Origin: Colimorpha_A sp045543555
GTDB lineage: Bacteria > Bacillota > Clostridia > Oscillospirales > CAG-272
Length of the DNA: 64,000 nucleotides
Direction: 5' to 3'
Assembly: GCA_045543555.1 (NCBI GenBank)
Contig: JAZQMQ010000023.1
Span: 1 to 64,000, forward strand
The position numbers and the translations under genes are program-made. This document shows, piece after piece, positions 33,063 to 40,312 of this stretch. Positions within the stretch are counted from its first letter, which is position 1. Each line of letters begins with the position of its first letter. Under the pieces are notes generated by a model, which saw nothing but the letters and a program-made list of their open reading frames with translations, searched no databases and was not told the origin of the DNA.

Positions 33063-33719
33063 TTAAAAAAGTTTCTTCTGAAGTGTCAGCGGCATAACGG
33101 GCACGCCCGTCAGCTTTTCTGCTACTTCTTTCACCGCCGTGTGTGTCCACAGGGGAAGCCCCGTCCTTTCACACAGCTCGTTTATATAGGAATAAGAATC
33201 GGTTACGGTCTCCACGGTCGTGAGTTCCCCAAGATTTGAGTTGTTTACGATGCAGGTAAAATTCAGCCCGCACGCCGTCTCAATCTCTCTCATTATCTCG
33301 ATAGCACCGTCAACCGATGCGGTAAGGGGTCGATAGCAGTTGGCTACGAACACCATCTCGTAATCGTTCTCCGCCTTTATAGCCTCGACGAATCTGCCGA
33401 GGGCATATGCGCCGCGGTCGTCGCCGCCTATATCCATTATACCGTAGACCGACTTGTCTTGCACAAGTCTGTAGCTTGCGGCAGGCAGGGCTGGCAGGTC
33501 AACGTTCGTGTTTGCATACTGTGGGGAAATTAGGTCGATTCCGTGAGCATTAAGCTCCTCCTCGCTGTCCTTGGTACGAAAGTACGGATTGACAATATCG
33601 AGGTCGGCTATACAGACCTTTTTTCCTTCGTTTGCAAGCTTTATCGCGTAATTTACGGCGATATTCGTTTTACCGCTTCCGTAGTGCCCTGCAAAAAGGG
33701 TAAGTCGCTTATTATTCAT
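33063..33719 (-). CDS. P-loop ATPase (ParA/CobQ-like) in the oxidoreductase operon
   Basis: 218 residues from ATG 33719; a TTG two codons upstream overlaps the previous stop and is less likely. The deviant Walker A is GHYGSGKTNIAV, followed by IADLDIVNPYFRT and a DIGGDDRGAY segment. This places it in the SIMIBI class near CobQ/ParA and nickel- or iron-sulphur-insertion ATPases. In this position it may help mature or regulate the oxidoreductase; no direct evidence. Confidence 0.75.
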   Translation of the reverse strand: MNNKRLTLFAGHYGSGKTNIAVNYAIKLANEGKKVCIADLDIVNPYFRTKDSEEELNAHGIDLISPQYANTNVDLPALPAASYRLVQDKSVYGIMDIGGDDRGAYALGRFVEAIKAENDYEMVFVANCYRPLTASVDGAIEIMREIETACGLNFTCIVNNSNLGELTTVETVTDSYSYINELCERTGLPLWTHTAVKEVAEKLTGVPVMPLTLQKKLF

Positions 33720-33721
33720 GA

Positions 33722-35998
33722 TCAAAGCTGTTTTCTTATTATCTTTCCGCTCGTGGTCTTGGGCAGACTTTCACGGAATTCAACTATTCTCGGGTACTTA
33801 TAGGGAGCTGTACGGGATTTTACGTAATCCTGTATCTGCTTTTTCAGCTCGTCGGTGCCCTCCATTCCCTTGACGAGAACGATGCTTGCCTTGACGACCT
33901 GACCTCTTATCTCGTCGGGTGCGGCGGAAACTCCGCATTCGAGTATGTAAGGAAGCTCCATTATGACGTTTTCAATTTCAAACGGTCCGATACGGTAGCC
34001 CGAAGACTTGATAACATCATCGGCACGTCCGACGTACCAAAGGAAGCCGTCCTCGTCCTTCCATGCGAGGTCGCCCGTGTGGTAGAAGCCGTCTCTCCAA
34101 GTCTCCTTGGTGACCTCCTCGTTGCCCTCGTAAGCGTAGGCAAGACCGCAAGGAAGACCCTTTTCAATGTTGATACATATCTCGCCGTTTTCACCGCTCT
34201 CAACCTCGTTACCGTCGATGTCAAGCAGATGAACGTCGTAAAGGGGTACGGGTTTACCCATAGAGCCTATCTTGTGGCTTCCGCCTGCAAGATTACCAAT
34301 GATGAGAGTGCTTTCGGACTGACCGAAGCCCTCCATTATCTTGAGTCCCGTGTGTTCCTCGAACTTGCGGAATACCTCGGGGTTAAGCGCTTCGCCCGCA
34401 GTTGATGCGTGCTCGATGCTCGAAAGATCGAAGCGGCTGATGTCCTGCTTGATGAGCATACGGTACATGGTGGGCGGTGCGCAGAAGGTCGTTATGCCGT
34501 ATTTTGCAAAGAGGGGGAGTATCTTTTCGGCATCGAAGCGGTCGAAATCGTAAACGAAGTTTGCCGCCTCGCAGAGCCACTGACCGTAGAGCTTGCCCCA
34601 CATCGCCTTTGCCCAACCGGTGTCGGAAATGGTGAGGTGAAGCCCGTCTGGATTGACCTGATGCCAATATTTTGCGGTAATGAAGTGACCGAGGGGATAT
34701 TTGTAGCTGTGAGCGGCGATCTTGGGATAGCCCGATGTTCCCGATGTGAAGAACATGAGCATGGGATCGCTTCCGCAGGGAGCATCCTCGGTGCGAACGA
34801 AATGGCTGCTGAAGAGGGGGAATTCCTCGTTGAAATCGTGCCAACCGTCGCGGCTGCCGTTGACGAGGATCTTTTGTTCAAGACAGGGACAGCTCTTGGC
34901 GGCGCTTTCCACTGCATCAGACACTTCGCCGTCGGCGGTACAGAGTATCGCCTTAACGTTTGCGGCATTGAATCTGTAAGAAAGGTCCTTTTCAAGAAGC
35001 TGATTGGGAGCGGGAATTGCAATAGCTCCGAGCTTATGAAGACCGAGCACCGCAAACCAGAACTGATAGTGGCGCTTGAGAATGAGCATTACGCGGTCGC
35101 CACGCTTGATTCCGAGAGATTTGAAGTAGTTTGCGGCTCTGCTTGACTCCTTCTTCATATCGGAGAAGGTGAGGCGTCTTTCCTCACCGTTTTCACTTAC
35201 GTGAAGCATTGCCAGCTTGTCGGGCTTACGTGTTCCAAGCTCGTCAACGATGTCGAAGGCGAAGTTGAACTTCTCCTCGTTTTTAAATTCGATCCTTGTA
35301 AGGACGCCGTCTTCCTCGGTGGGAATGATGAAGTCGTTGTAGATACGTACCTGCTTGTCCTCGGCACGACGCTTGGTAGCAACAGAAATTGCTGCCTGTT
35401 GCTCGCCCTCTCTTGCCGCTTGATTGCGAAGGACGATAGCATAGAAGGAGCAATCCTCTCCGCCCACCGCCATCATACCGTGAGGCGTACCCGAATCGTA
35501 GTAGATCGTGTCGCCTGGATTAAGTATCTCGGTGTGTTCACCGATCTGGATCTTCATCTGACCCTTTATGACGATGTCGCACTCCTGACCCTCGTGAGTT
35601 ACAAGCTCGATCTCGGCATCGGGACGGTAGTTCATATTCATATAAAGTGGGAGCGCAATACGGTTACGGAAGCCTGAAGCAAGGTTATAACCGATCATAT
35701 TGTGTGCTTCCTCTATTCTCTGCCCTTCTCCCTTACGGGTCAGCGCATAGGAGCGAAGCTTCGGGGATTTACCCTCGAGAATATCTCCCATATCGACGCC
35801 GAAGCTGAGAGTACAGTGATAGAGGAAGGCAATACTGAGATTACGGTTACCCGCCTCGCACTGCTCGTATTCATAAACGCTCATTCCGGTTCGTGAAGCC
35901 ATATCCTCGACCGAAAGGCCCGTAATAATACGAAGTTCTTTTATTCGATTTGCTATTTCTTTTATCTTGTGTTCCATTGAACTGAAGTTCTGTTCCAC
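33722..35998 (-). CDS. HTH-cupin-acyl-CoA synthetase fusion, copy B
   Basis: 758 residues from GTG 35998, with AGAGG six bases upstream; ATG 35977 has none. Residues ~10-70 are an XRE-type helix-turn-helix, ~120-195 a cupin (THEGQEC, GDTIYYDSGTPHGM), and ~230-758 an AMP-forming synthetase: FFTSGTSGYPK, GFGQSES, YHTGDLAWKDEDG, GRADDVIKSSGYRIG and the adenylation lysine in TTSGKI. It thus joins DNA binding, ligand sensing and acyl activation. It is the first gene downstream of its own promoter and abuts the ATPase gene. The acyl substrate is unknown; branched-chain acids fit the operon. Confidence 0.87.
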   Translation of the reverse strand: MEQNFSSMEHKIKEIANRIKELRIITGLSVEDMASRTGMSVYEYEQCEAGNRNLSIAFLYHCTLSFGVDMGDILEGKSPKLRSYALTRKGEGQRIEEAHNMIGYNLASGFRNRIALPLYMNMNYRPDAEIELVTHEGQECDIVIKGQMKIQIGEHTEILNPGDTIYYDSGTPHGMMAVGGEDCSFYAIVLRNQAAREGEQQAAISVATKRRAEDKQVRIYNDFIIPTEEDGVLTRIEFKNEEKFNFAFDIVDELGTRKPDKLAMLHVSENGEERRLTFSDMKKESSRAANYFKSLGIKRGDRVMLILKRHYQFWFAVLGLHKLGAIAIPAPNQLLEKDLSYRFNAANVKAILCTADGEVSDAVESAAKSCPCLEQKILVNGSRDGWHDFNEEFPLFSSHFVRTEDAPCGSDPMLMFFTSGTSGYPKIAAHSYKYPLGHFITAKYWHQVNPDGLHLTISDTGWAKAMWGKLYGQWLCEAANFVYDFDRFDAEKILPLFAKYGITTFCAPPTMYRMLIKQDISRFDLSSIEHASTAGEALNPEVFRKFEEHTGLKIMEGFGQSESTLIIGNLAGGSHKIGSMGKPVPLYDVHLLDIDGNEVESGENGEICINIEKGLPCGLAYAYEGNEEVTKETWRDGFYHTGDLAWKDEDGFLWYVGRADDVIKSSGYRIGPFEIENVIMELPYILECGVSAAPDEIRGQVVKASIVLVKGMEGTDELKKQIQDYVKSRTAPYKYPRIVEFRESLPKTTSGKIIRKQL

Positions 35999-36036
35999 TT
36001 GGCACCTCTTCGTGCTAAAAATAATTGATAAATTAT

Positions 36037-36066
36037 ATTATACTATGTTTTGAGCACCCTTGTCAA
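36037..36066 (-). promoter_or_regulatory. Sigma-A promoter of HTH-cupin-synthetase copy B and the oxidoreductase operon
   Basis: Minus strand TTGACA (36066-36061), an 18-base spacer and TATAAT (36042-36037) lie just after the copy A stop and 39 bases before the copy B start. The oxidoreductase operon can thus be expressed without the upstream T-box. Confidence 0.8.
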
Positions 36067-36101
36067 TATTTTTCGAGCTTATATTACTGACAAACTTTAC
36101 A

Positions 36102-38369
36102 TCAAAGCTTGTTTCTCATGATTTTTCCGCTGATAGTCTTGGGAAGCTCTGTACGGAATTCGACGATCCTTGGGTACTTATAGGGTGCGGTATGAAGCTT
36201 TACGTAATTCTGAATGTCCTTCTTAAGCTCATCCGTTCCCTCTACGCCCTTGACCAGAACGATACAAGCTTTGACGACCTGACCTCTTACCTCGTCGGGA
36301 GCGGCACAAACGCCGCATTCGAGAACGTAAGGAAGCTCCATGATCGTAGACTCGATCTCAAACGGTCCGATACGGTAGCCCGAGCTCTTGATAACGTCAT
36401 CGGCACGTCCGACGTACCAATAGTAGCCGTCCTCATCGCGCCATGCAAGGTCGCCCGTATGATACATTCCGTCGTACCATACGCTCTTTGTTGCTTCTTC
36501 ATTCAGGTAGTAGCCGAGGAATACTCCGCAGGAGATCTTTTTATCGGTGCGGATAACAATCTCGCCGTTTACACCGTCGGGAACGGGATTTCCGTCGGTA
36601 TCAACAAGGTCGATTCCGTAGCTCGGAACGGGCTTACCCATAGCGCCGGGCTTAAGCTGTGTACCATAAAGGTTTGCTATACCGAGGGTCATTTCCGTCT
36701 GACCAAATCCCTCCGCAATATGAAGCCCCGTTGCCTTTTCAAACTGATAATAGACCTCGGGATTAAGCGCCTCGCCTGCCGTTGTGGCATGACGAATGGA
36801 GGAAAGGTCGTATTTACTCAGATCCTGCTTGATAAGCATTCTGTACATCGTGGGCGGTGCGCAGAAGGTGGTGATTCCGTACTTACTAAACATCGGCAGG
36901 ATCTTTTCGGAATCGAAACGATCAAAATCATATGTGAATACAGCACCTTCGCAGAGCCACTGACCGTAGAGCTTGCCCCAAAGTGCCTTACCCCAACCGG
37001 TTTCGGAAATTGTGAAGTGCAGTCCGTCCTGCTCACAAAGATGCCAATATTTTGCGGTAACAAAGTGACCGAGTGCATATTTATACGAATGCATTGCCAT
37101 TTTGGGATAACCCGTTGTACCCGAGGTGAAAAGCATAAGCATAGGATCGTTTCCACAGGGAGCGTCGTCGGTACGGACAAAACGGCGACTGAAAAGAGAA
37201 TATTCGTTATCAAAGTCGTGCCAACCGTCGCGGCTTCCGCCAACAAGCACCTTGGTAAGAGACTTTTCGCACTGTTTTTCTGCAAGCTCGACCTGATGTG
37301 AGGTATCGCCGTCCGCGGTACAGATAATGGTACTTACACCTGCAGCATTAAAGCGGTAAACGAAGTCCTTTTCAACGAGCTGATTTGTTGCGGGAATTGC
37401 GATTGCGCCAAGCTTATGAAGACCGAGAATTGCAAACCAGAACTGGTAGTGACGCTTCAGCACAAGCATAACGCGGTCGCCACACTTGATTCCGAGGGAT
37501 TTGAAATAGTTGGCGCTCTGAGAAGAAGCGTCCTTTATATCCTTAAAGGTGAATCTGCGCTCGGTCATATCGTTTGCTACGTGTATCATAGCAAGCTTTT
37601 CGGGCTGACGGCGAGCGATCTCATCTACGGTATCGAAGGCAAAATTGTATTTGTCCTCGTTTTCGTAGGAGACATCGGTAAGAGCTCCGCGCTCGTCCTC
37701 TGTGGTCTTGATAAATTTTTCGCAAAGGAGCGGTACCTTCGCTGCGGAATGCTCACGGCCGCCGATGTAAAGAGGCTGATCCGTTACGTCACTCGCCATG
37801 ACCATCGCAAGAAAGACGCAGTCCGCACCGTCAATTGCGATCATTCCGTGAGGAGTTGAGGATTTGTAAAATACACTGTCTCCCTCATGAAGCACTTCCT
37901 CGCGATCGCCGATACGGACACGCATTGATCCCTTTACTACGAGGTCAAATTCCTGTCCTGCGTGAGTTACGGTGTGAATGGGCTTCTTTTGAAGCTCCTC
38001 GGAATACTGATAGGTTACCCAGTAGGGCGTAGCAAGCTTCTTGCGGAAGAGTGGTGCCATATCCTGAATGGTAATACCGTCCTCGCTTGCGGTGGTAAGA
38101 CCCTCACCGCGACGGGTTACTGTGTAACCCGAAAGCTTTGCGCTGTGACCCTCGAGAATATCTGTGATCTCAAGCCCGTAGACCTTCGCGCACTTATGTA
38201 TAAAGGTAAATGGCAGGTCAACCGTTCCGGTTTCATAGGAAAGATACGTTTCCTCGCTGACCTCTGTCATTTCTGCCATTTCTTTGGGAGTATATCCCAT
38301 GATCTGACGCATTTCGCGTATACGCTGTGCAATATTCTGCAGCTGGTTCATACTTGATTGCGTTGTCAT
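36102..38369 (-). CDS. HTH-cupin-acyl-CoA synthetase fusion, copy A
   Basis: 755 residues, paralogous to copy B along its whole length. N-terminal XRE-type helix-turn-helix with EMTEVSEETYLSYETG (~32-47), cupin with THAGQEF and GDSVFYKSSTPHGM, then the synthetase: LFTSGTTGYPK, GFGQTEM, YHTGDLAWRDEDG, GRADDVIKSSGYRIG, TISGKI. All catalytic motifs look intact. AAAGGG precedes ATG 38369. It lies directly behind a T-box leader, so transcription likely follows tRNA charging as well as possible autoregulation by its own HTH. Confidence 0.88.
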   Translation of the reverse strand: MTTQSSMNQLQNIAQRIREMRQIMGYTPKEMAEMTEVSEETYLSYETGTVDLPFTFIHKCAKVYGLEITDILEGHSAKLSGYTVTRRGEGLTTASEDGITIQDMAPLFRKKLATPYWVTYQYSEELQKKPIHTVTHAGQEFDLVVKGSMRVRIGDREEVLHEGDSVFYKSSTPHGMIAIDGADCVFLAMVMASDVTDQPLYIGGREHSAAKVPLLCEKFIKTTEDERGALTDVSYENEDKYNFAFDTVDEIARRQPEKLAMIHVANDMTERRFTFKDIKDASSQSANYFKSLGIKCGDRVMLVLKRHYQFWFAILGLHKLGAIAIPATNQLVEKDFVYRFNAAGVSTIICTADGDTSHQVELAEKQCEKSLTKVLVGGSRDGWHDFDNEYSLFSRRFVRTDDAPCGNDPMLMLFTSGTTGYPKMAMHSYKYALGHFVTAKYWHLCEQDGLHFTISETGWGKALWGKLYGQWLCEGAVFTYDFDRFDSEKILPMFSKYGITTFCAPPTMYRMLIKQDLSKYDLSSIRHATTAGEALNPEVYYQFEKATGLHIAEGFGQTEMTLGIANLYGTQLKPGAMGKPVPSYGIDLVDTDGNPVPDGVNGEIVIRTDKKISCGVFLGYYLNEEATKSVWYDGMYHTGDLAWRDEDGYYWYVGRADDVIKSSGYRIGPFEIESTIMELPYVLECGVCAAPDEVRGQVVKACIVLVKGVEGTDELKKDIQNYVKLHTAPYKYPRIVEFRTELPKTISGKIMRNKL

Positions 38370-38384
38370 AACTCAATCCCTTTC

Positions 38385-38640
38385 AAAACAAAAATCGTCT
38401 CAAGAAAATCCTTCTTGAGACGAGTAATTATACCCGCGGTACCACTCAAATTACGGCATAGCCGTCACTTTGGGCTCCAACAAGCCCTCGCCCTTAACGC
38501 GGGAAACGGAATGCCCTGGCTTAAGCTCGGACATTCGACTCGGAAGTGATATGCACATTGGCTCCAAGCTATCGGCTCACACCGTCCGCCGACTCTCTGA
38601 AAGCTTAAGTAACCGTGCCGTCTTCGTCACAGTCTTTGAA
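38385..38640 (-). promoter_or_regulatory. T-box riboswitch leader
   Basis: The minus strand carries the T-box consensus at 38450-38433 (TTTGAGTGGTACCGCGGG), then a terminator with an 11-base stem (TTCTTGAGACG) at 38422-38396 and ATTTTTGTTTTG. Upstream, the Stem I hallmarks AGAGAGTCGGC and CGGTGTGAGCCG are clear (about 38596-38565). The likely specifier is GCC (Ala) in GCTTGGAGCCAATG at about 38567-38554. The TGGT bulge pairs with tRNA ending ACCA, fitting Ala, Val, Leu or Ile but not Ser. Uncharged tRNA would allow read-through into copy A. Confidence 0.9.
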
Positions 38641-38653
38641 TATTGTTGAAAAT

Positions 38654-38682
38654 ATTTTACCACGATAAAGGGACTTTGTCAA
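38654..38682 (-). promoter_or_regulatory. Sigma-A promoter of the T-box transcript
   Basis: Minus strand TTGACA (38682-38677), 17-base spacer, TAAAAT (38659-38654). Transcription would start just ahead of T-box Stem I. Confidence 0.85.
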
Positions 38683-38776
38683 ATGTTTTTTAATCAAAAT
38701 GTGCAAAAAAATTTAATCCGCTGTCTTTTTTATTTTGTGCAAAAGCGTCAAAAGTTACAACATTGCTTGTTTTCTC

Positions 38777-38806
38777 TTGACAATTAACAGATTTAATGGT
38801 TAAATA
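38777..38806 (+). promoter_or_regulatory. Promoter of the divergent LeuA-like operon
   Basis: TTGACA at 38777-38782 with TTAAAT (17-base spacer) or TAAATA (18) at 38800-38806. It is back to back with the T-box promoter, about 95 bases apart, so one regulator could control both directions. Confidence 0.7.
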
Positions 38807-38839
38807 TATAAATACAGAGTTAAATATATAAGCACAGAA
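38800..38839 (+). repeat. Two direct 20-bp repeats at the -10 region
   Basis: TTAAATATATAAATACAGAG at 38800-38819 is followed at once by a copy, TTAAATATATAAGCACAGAA, at 38820-38839. The repeats differ at only three positions. They overlap and follow the -10 box, which suits an operator for a dimeric HTH protein, or a duplicated -10 element. Confidence 0.7.
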
Positions 38840-38902
38840 TGTATAATTATACCCCGAGGAAACGCTTTGGGGATCTTATCCAAAAGGAGTTGACAGGCAT
38901 TT

Positions 38903-40312
38903 ATGAAACAGATCAAAATCAGCGACGCTACGATGAAGCAGACCTTCGAGGGCTTTGCCCTATCCTTCAAGGAAAAGATCGAGCTATCGAAGCTACTAAA
39001 TAAGCTTGGCATTGACGTGATAGAACTCGATTTCATAAGAAATGCGCGTATCGATTCGCTTCAGATAAAATCCATCGTTTCCGCGGTAAGAGACAGCGTC
39101 ATCGCAGTTCCGGTTGAGCAGAACGAAGAAAGCATCAAGATAACTTGGAACGCTCTTCAGAGCGCCGAAAAGCCACGCCTTCAGGTCTGCGCGCCCGCAT
39201 CTCAGGTGCAGATAGAATACATTTCCCACAAGAAGCCCGATGCAATGCTCGAAAGTGTAAAAAATACCGTTATCGCTTGTAAAAAGCTCTGCTCCGACGT
39301 TGAGCTCGTCATCGAGGACGCAACAAGAAGCGAGCAGGCTTTCCTTACAAAAATGATCGAAACCGGAATCGATGCAGGTGCAACGGTAATTACCCTTTGC
39401 GATACTGCGGGAACTATGCTCCCCTCTGAATTTGCGGAATTTATAAAGGCACAGTATGAAAATCTCCCCGTTCTTAAAAACGTGAGCCTCGGAATATCCT
39501 GCGCGAATACAATTTCCATGGCGGACGCTTGCGCCATTGCCGCTGTAGCTGAAGGCGCGACACAAATTAGTTGCGCTTCTTATCCCGATAACTGTGCGGA
39601 CCTCTCAAATATTGCGCACGTTCTTTCTGCAAAGGCAGATACACTTGATGCACATTGCAATATTGCGGTAACTCAGATAAGCAGAATAATCGATCAGATA
39701 AATTGGCTGTGTAACCCGTCAAAGAGCACGGACAGCGCACTTGCGATCGGTGACCATGATGATGCGGGAGTATTTCTCACCTCTCACGATGATGAAAACG
39801 CCGTTTTTGCGGCAGCTGAAAAGCTTGGATACGACCTTTCGGAGGCTGAAACTGCAAAGGTATATGCCGCCTTCCGTCAGATCGCAGAGAGGAAGGAAAA
39901 GGTGTCCTTCAAGGAGCTTGACGCAATCGTGGCATCAAGCGCAATGCAGGTTCCTCCCACCTATAAGCTCGATACATACGTTATAACCTCAGGAAATACC
40001 ATTTCCGCAACCGCACACATCAAGCTCGAAAAGAACGGTCAGAGCGTCGAGGGTGTCTACATCGGCGACGGCTCAATTGATGCCGCTTTCCAGGCGATAG
40101 AAAAGATCACGGGCTGTCACTACGAGCTCGACGATTTCCAGCTTCAAGCGGTAACCGAGGGACGCGAGGCGATGGGTCAGACCGTCGTTAAGCTCCGTGC
40201 TAACGGCAAGGTCTATTCGGGACGCGGAATCTCCACCGACATCGTCGGCGCGGGTATTCAGGCGTACCTTTCCGCACTCAATAAGATAATCTACGAGGAG
40301 GAAGCTGAATGA
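38903..40312 (+). CDS. Isopropylmalate-synthase-like protein lacking catalytic motifs, with LeuA regulatory domain
   Basis: 469 residues. Residues ~1-300 follow the LeuA/homocitrate synthase TIM barrel, ending in a linker and, from ~350, a LeuA-type regulatory domain (GDGSIDAAFQAIE, TEGREAMGQ, GRGISTDIVGA). Catalytic sites are changed: the usual TLRDGEQ is TMKQTFE, the metal motif HxHND is SCANT, and the GxGERAGN loop is replaced by YPDNCADLSN. The gene is otherwise intact with AAAGGAG 13 bases upstream. It is probably a non-catalytic ligand sensor or an enzyme of changed chemistry. It overlaps the next gene by ATGA. Confidence 0.82.
   Translation: MKQIKISDATMKQTFEGFALSFKEKIELSKLLNKLGIDVIELDFIRNARIDSLQIKSIVSAVRDSVIAVPVEQNEESIKITWNALQSAEKPRLQVCAPASQVQIEYISHKKPDAMLESVKNTVIACKKLCSDVELVIEDATRSEQAFLTKMIETGIDAGATVITLCDTAGTMLPSEFAEFIKAQYENLPVLKNVSLGISCANTISMADACAIAAVAEGATQISCASYPDNCADLSNIAHVLSAKADTLDAHCNIAVTQISRIIDQINWLCNPSKSTDSALAIGDHDDAGVFLTSHDDENAVFAAAEKLGYDLSEAETAKVYAAFRQIAERKEKVSFKELDAIVASSAMQVPPTYKLDTYVITSGNTISATAHIKLEKNGQSVEGVYIGDGSIDAAFQAIEKITGCHYELDDFQLQAVTEGREAMGQTVVKLRANGKVYSGRGISTDIVGAGIQAYLSALNKIIYEEEAE

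Noticed and set aside
36060..37301. 413-residue plus-strand open frame
   Set aside because: Antisense to HTH-cupin-synthetase copy A; codon bias of the real gene creates it. The equivalent frame at 34409-35146 opposite copy B is rejected for the same reason.
38385..38640. tRNA gene or aminoacyl-tRNA synthetase leader
   Set aside because: Sequence is a T-box with terminator; no cloverleaf, and no synthetase for tRNA lies downstream.
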